Assembly: GCF_030463565.1 (NCBI RefSeq) | Contig: NC_134646.1 | Span: forward strand, 60,095,710 to 60,159,709 | Source: Pelecanus crispus | Lineage: Eukaryota > Chordata > Aves > Pelecaniformes > Pelecanidae | Direction: 5' to 3' | DNA: 64,000 bases | Shown: piece after piece, positions 62,371 to 64,000 of the stretch | Numbering within the stretch: the first letter of the stretch is position 1 | How the letters are laid out: the number at the start of each line of letters is the position of its first letter | Program-made: the position numbers and the translations under genes | The notes under the pieces: generated by a model | Told to the model about the DNA's origin: nothing | The model's input: only the letters and a program-made list of their open reading frames with translations | The model's database searches: none

Positions 62371-62414
62371 TGCTGGCTATGCTTCTTTTGATGCTTTATA
62401 CCAGCTTTATACCA
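62348..62414. repeat. 23-bp and 10-bp tandem duplications at a CR1 5' boundary
   Basis: tgctggccacgcttctttt at 62348 is repeated at 62371 with two base changes (23-bp unit). It is followed by two copies of ctttatacca (62394-62403 and 62405-62414). They sit where the CR1 match ends. Confidence 0.85.
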
Positions 62415-63644
62415 AGCGGACTTATTTTTTAAAAGTAAACCACCTGAATACACATGGTAACAATGGTACTGGGACATCATCAGGGCTGCAGGGACCCCTG
62501 CATGCCACTAGCGAAGTATCAGATAGCAACGGCAGACACAAGGGGACACGAACTCTACAGGCTGGGGACACCCATGCCAGTAGGCTTCACACTGCTTACA
62601 ACAAGTCTACAATGAGACTTGGGGCAACTCCAGTTTTGGTATAGGCACTGTGAGAAGAAGATTTCTTCAAACTTGACTTATTCTGGCCTGTTCTCTCTAA
62701 CACGCCGCAGTTCTTTCCTTTTTACATCGTTGGTTCAGTATCTTACTCCCATTCTCCACACCCACCCAATCCAAAGATATACTCCTCAGGTTTTCTATCC
62801 CAGTTTTCAGTCTCTTCTCCTGTCCCCTCACCCCACAAATCTCATAGCTGGCTCCTTATTCCAGACAGCCCTGCTTTTATCTAAGCTCTTTTACTTCTTT
62901 TATTCCCATAATCTTTGCATAGTTCTTGCAACCCAATGCAGTCACTCCCCCTCTCTCACCAGCAATCCCCAGTTACACTGCTGCCCCAGTACCAATCTCT
63001 TTCCCTAAACCTGCATGGACAGCCTATATCTCCTCTTTATGCCAGTGAAGCAGCTTTCATCCCTGGTGAGAAGCATGTTTAGGACAGAGAGTATCTTTGG
63101 GCAAGCTGGCTCTTGACTCTGAAGGAGTAGGGACCCTCCACACTGAATACATGAATGCTACAGTGTTTCAAAGGCTTATGACTTGGCTGAATGGGACAGA
63201 CTTGTTTGGGTATGGCAAAAATCAGACCCCTGACACAAAAGCCAGTTCAGGTCTTGCTCCAAAAGTCAGGGCCTCCATGCTCCCTGCCCCTTCCCTTTTG
63301 TTTAAAAACAAAAAAACATGACAACATACTCTTTCTTAACCTCTTTCTCAGAAAATGTCTTGCTTTTTTCTTAGAGGCCCCCCTTTCCCTGTCTTTCCCC
63401 AAATTTAGCCTGAGGAAAAATGACCAGCACAAATATTCCAGTCTGAACAGGTCAAGTTTCTAAGAAGGTTGGTAACCTAGAAGAGAACACTAGACTGAGC
63501 AGCACAGAGCACAAAGCTGAGTTTTTAACATCAGAATGCTGCAACCATTTTCTACTTAATTGCATGAAACATTTGTATGTTCAGATGATTTAGTCAGGTT
63601 CTCTTTCCCTCCTGATTGACTTTGGGGAGTGCAATGTATCCTAC

Positions 63645-64000
63645 CTTAAAGTTCTTTAAAACTTCCTGTGTATTTTTGGGTTGTGAGTAAGGCTTGGGTG
63701 TCAGCACAGGCACAGCCTTGGAGACAACGCTTTTGCTGGGAGATGTGCAGCCTGTTGAACTGCTGGGCTCTAGTTCAGCGGTGGGAACAATAGTTGCTTC
63801 AATGGTGGCAGTGAATTTTGGAGCAGGCAGCGACTGTTGCCTTAAATATCTCAGAGGATTTGGGTCTTTCAGTGGGGAATTTGGCTCCACTGAATGGCTT
63901 CTTTCCAGAATTTTTGGCATCTGCAAACGCTCAAGGACAGCTTCACTGATAGTGAATCTTTCGATGTACTGCTGGAGTATGCTCTCAGCCTCCTCCTGTG
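63645..64000 (-). CDS. LIMCH1: LIMCH1 exon, partial (runs off the window)
   Basis: 356 bases in the window, open at the right edge and ending in phase 0 (AAG|GTAGGA, donor 63639-63644). It encodes [20 protein letters not shown], then [90 protein letters not shown] and [12 protein letters not shown] are clear LIMCH1 signatures. LIMCH1 is an actin stress-fibre protein that binds and activates non-muscle myosin IIA. Its N-terminal calponin-homology domain must lie beyond the window. Confidence 0.96.

Larger units (their letters stand above)
59177..63644 (-). other. LIMCH1: LIMCH1 intron
   Basis: A 4468-base intron, phase 0. It contains the CR1 fragment at 61755-62370 and small duplications at its edge. 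The remainder is ordinary AT-rich sequence. Confidence 0.85.

Noticed and set aside
61827..62480. 217-codon minus-strand frame as a host gene
   Set aside because: It is the reverse-transcriptase-end portion of a CR1 LINE with octamer 3' terminus, not a host gene.
1..64000. tRNA, rRNA, CRISPR array or bacterial-type operon features
   Set aside because: Nothing with the needed structure was found by eye. The window is vertebrate genomic DNA with spliced genes.

Overview
The window is vertebrate nuclear DNA, almost certainly from a bird. Two single-copy genes are recognisable by their protein sequence: the last exon of PHOX2B (plus strand, at the left edge) and the 3' half of LIMCH1 (minus strand, filling the right two thirds). 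They are convergent, the arrangement I know from other amniotes. The avian call rests on CR1 LINE fragments with the typical octamer-like 3' end (runs of ATAGAATC), on a three-copy LTR family that I associate from memory with neoavian birds, and on compact introns. I cannot name the species.

Layout. 1-149 is the GC-rich end of the last PHOX2B intron. 150-605 is PHOX2B exon 3 (end of the homeodomain, both low-complexity tracts, conserved C-terminus). About 606-1720 is its 3' UTR, with long G-runs and an AU-rich TTATTAA block. 2170-2740 is a CpG-rich island with a 27-bp tandem repeat. About 2.8-22.5 kb is intergenic, with no supported gene and one solo LTR at 6356-6922. About 22.52-25.61 kb is the LIMCH1 3' UTR. 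From 25.61 to 64.0 kb, sixteen LIMCH1 coding exons run right to left.

All sixteen exons have GT-AG junctions. Their phases join without a break: 1958 coding bases, which is 2 bases of a partial codon plus 652 codons including the stop. They encode a serine/proline-rich linker, a highly charged coiled coil and a complete C-terminal LIM domain. The calponin-homology domain lies outside the window. LIMCH1 introns hold two further solo LTRs in the sense orientation of the gene and seven CR1 fragments.

PHOX2B is a homeodomain transcription factor of autonomic and hindbrain neurons. LIMCH1 is a cytoskeletal regulator of non-muscle myosin II. They are neighbours, not a functional unit. I found no operon, CRISPR array, tRNA, rRNA or novel multi-gene system. 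The more unusual signals are: loss of the mammalian 20-alanine tract of PHOX2B; a CR1-derived in-frame tail beyond one LIMCH1 splice donor; sense-oriented LTRs with CRE, TATA and polyadenylation signals inside LIMCH1; and a pair of diverged 39-bp intronic segments that differ almost only by transitions.
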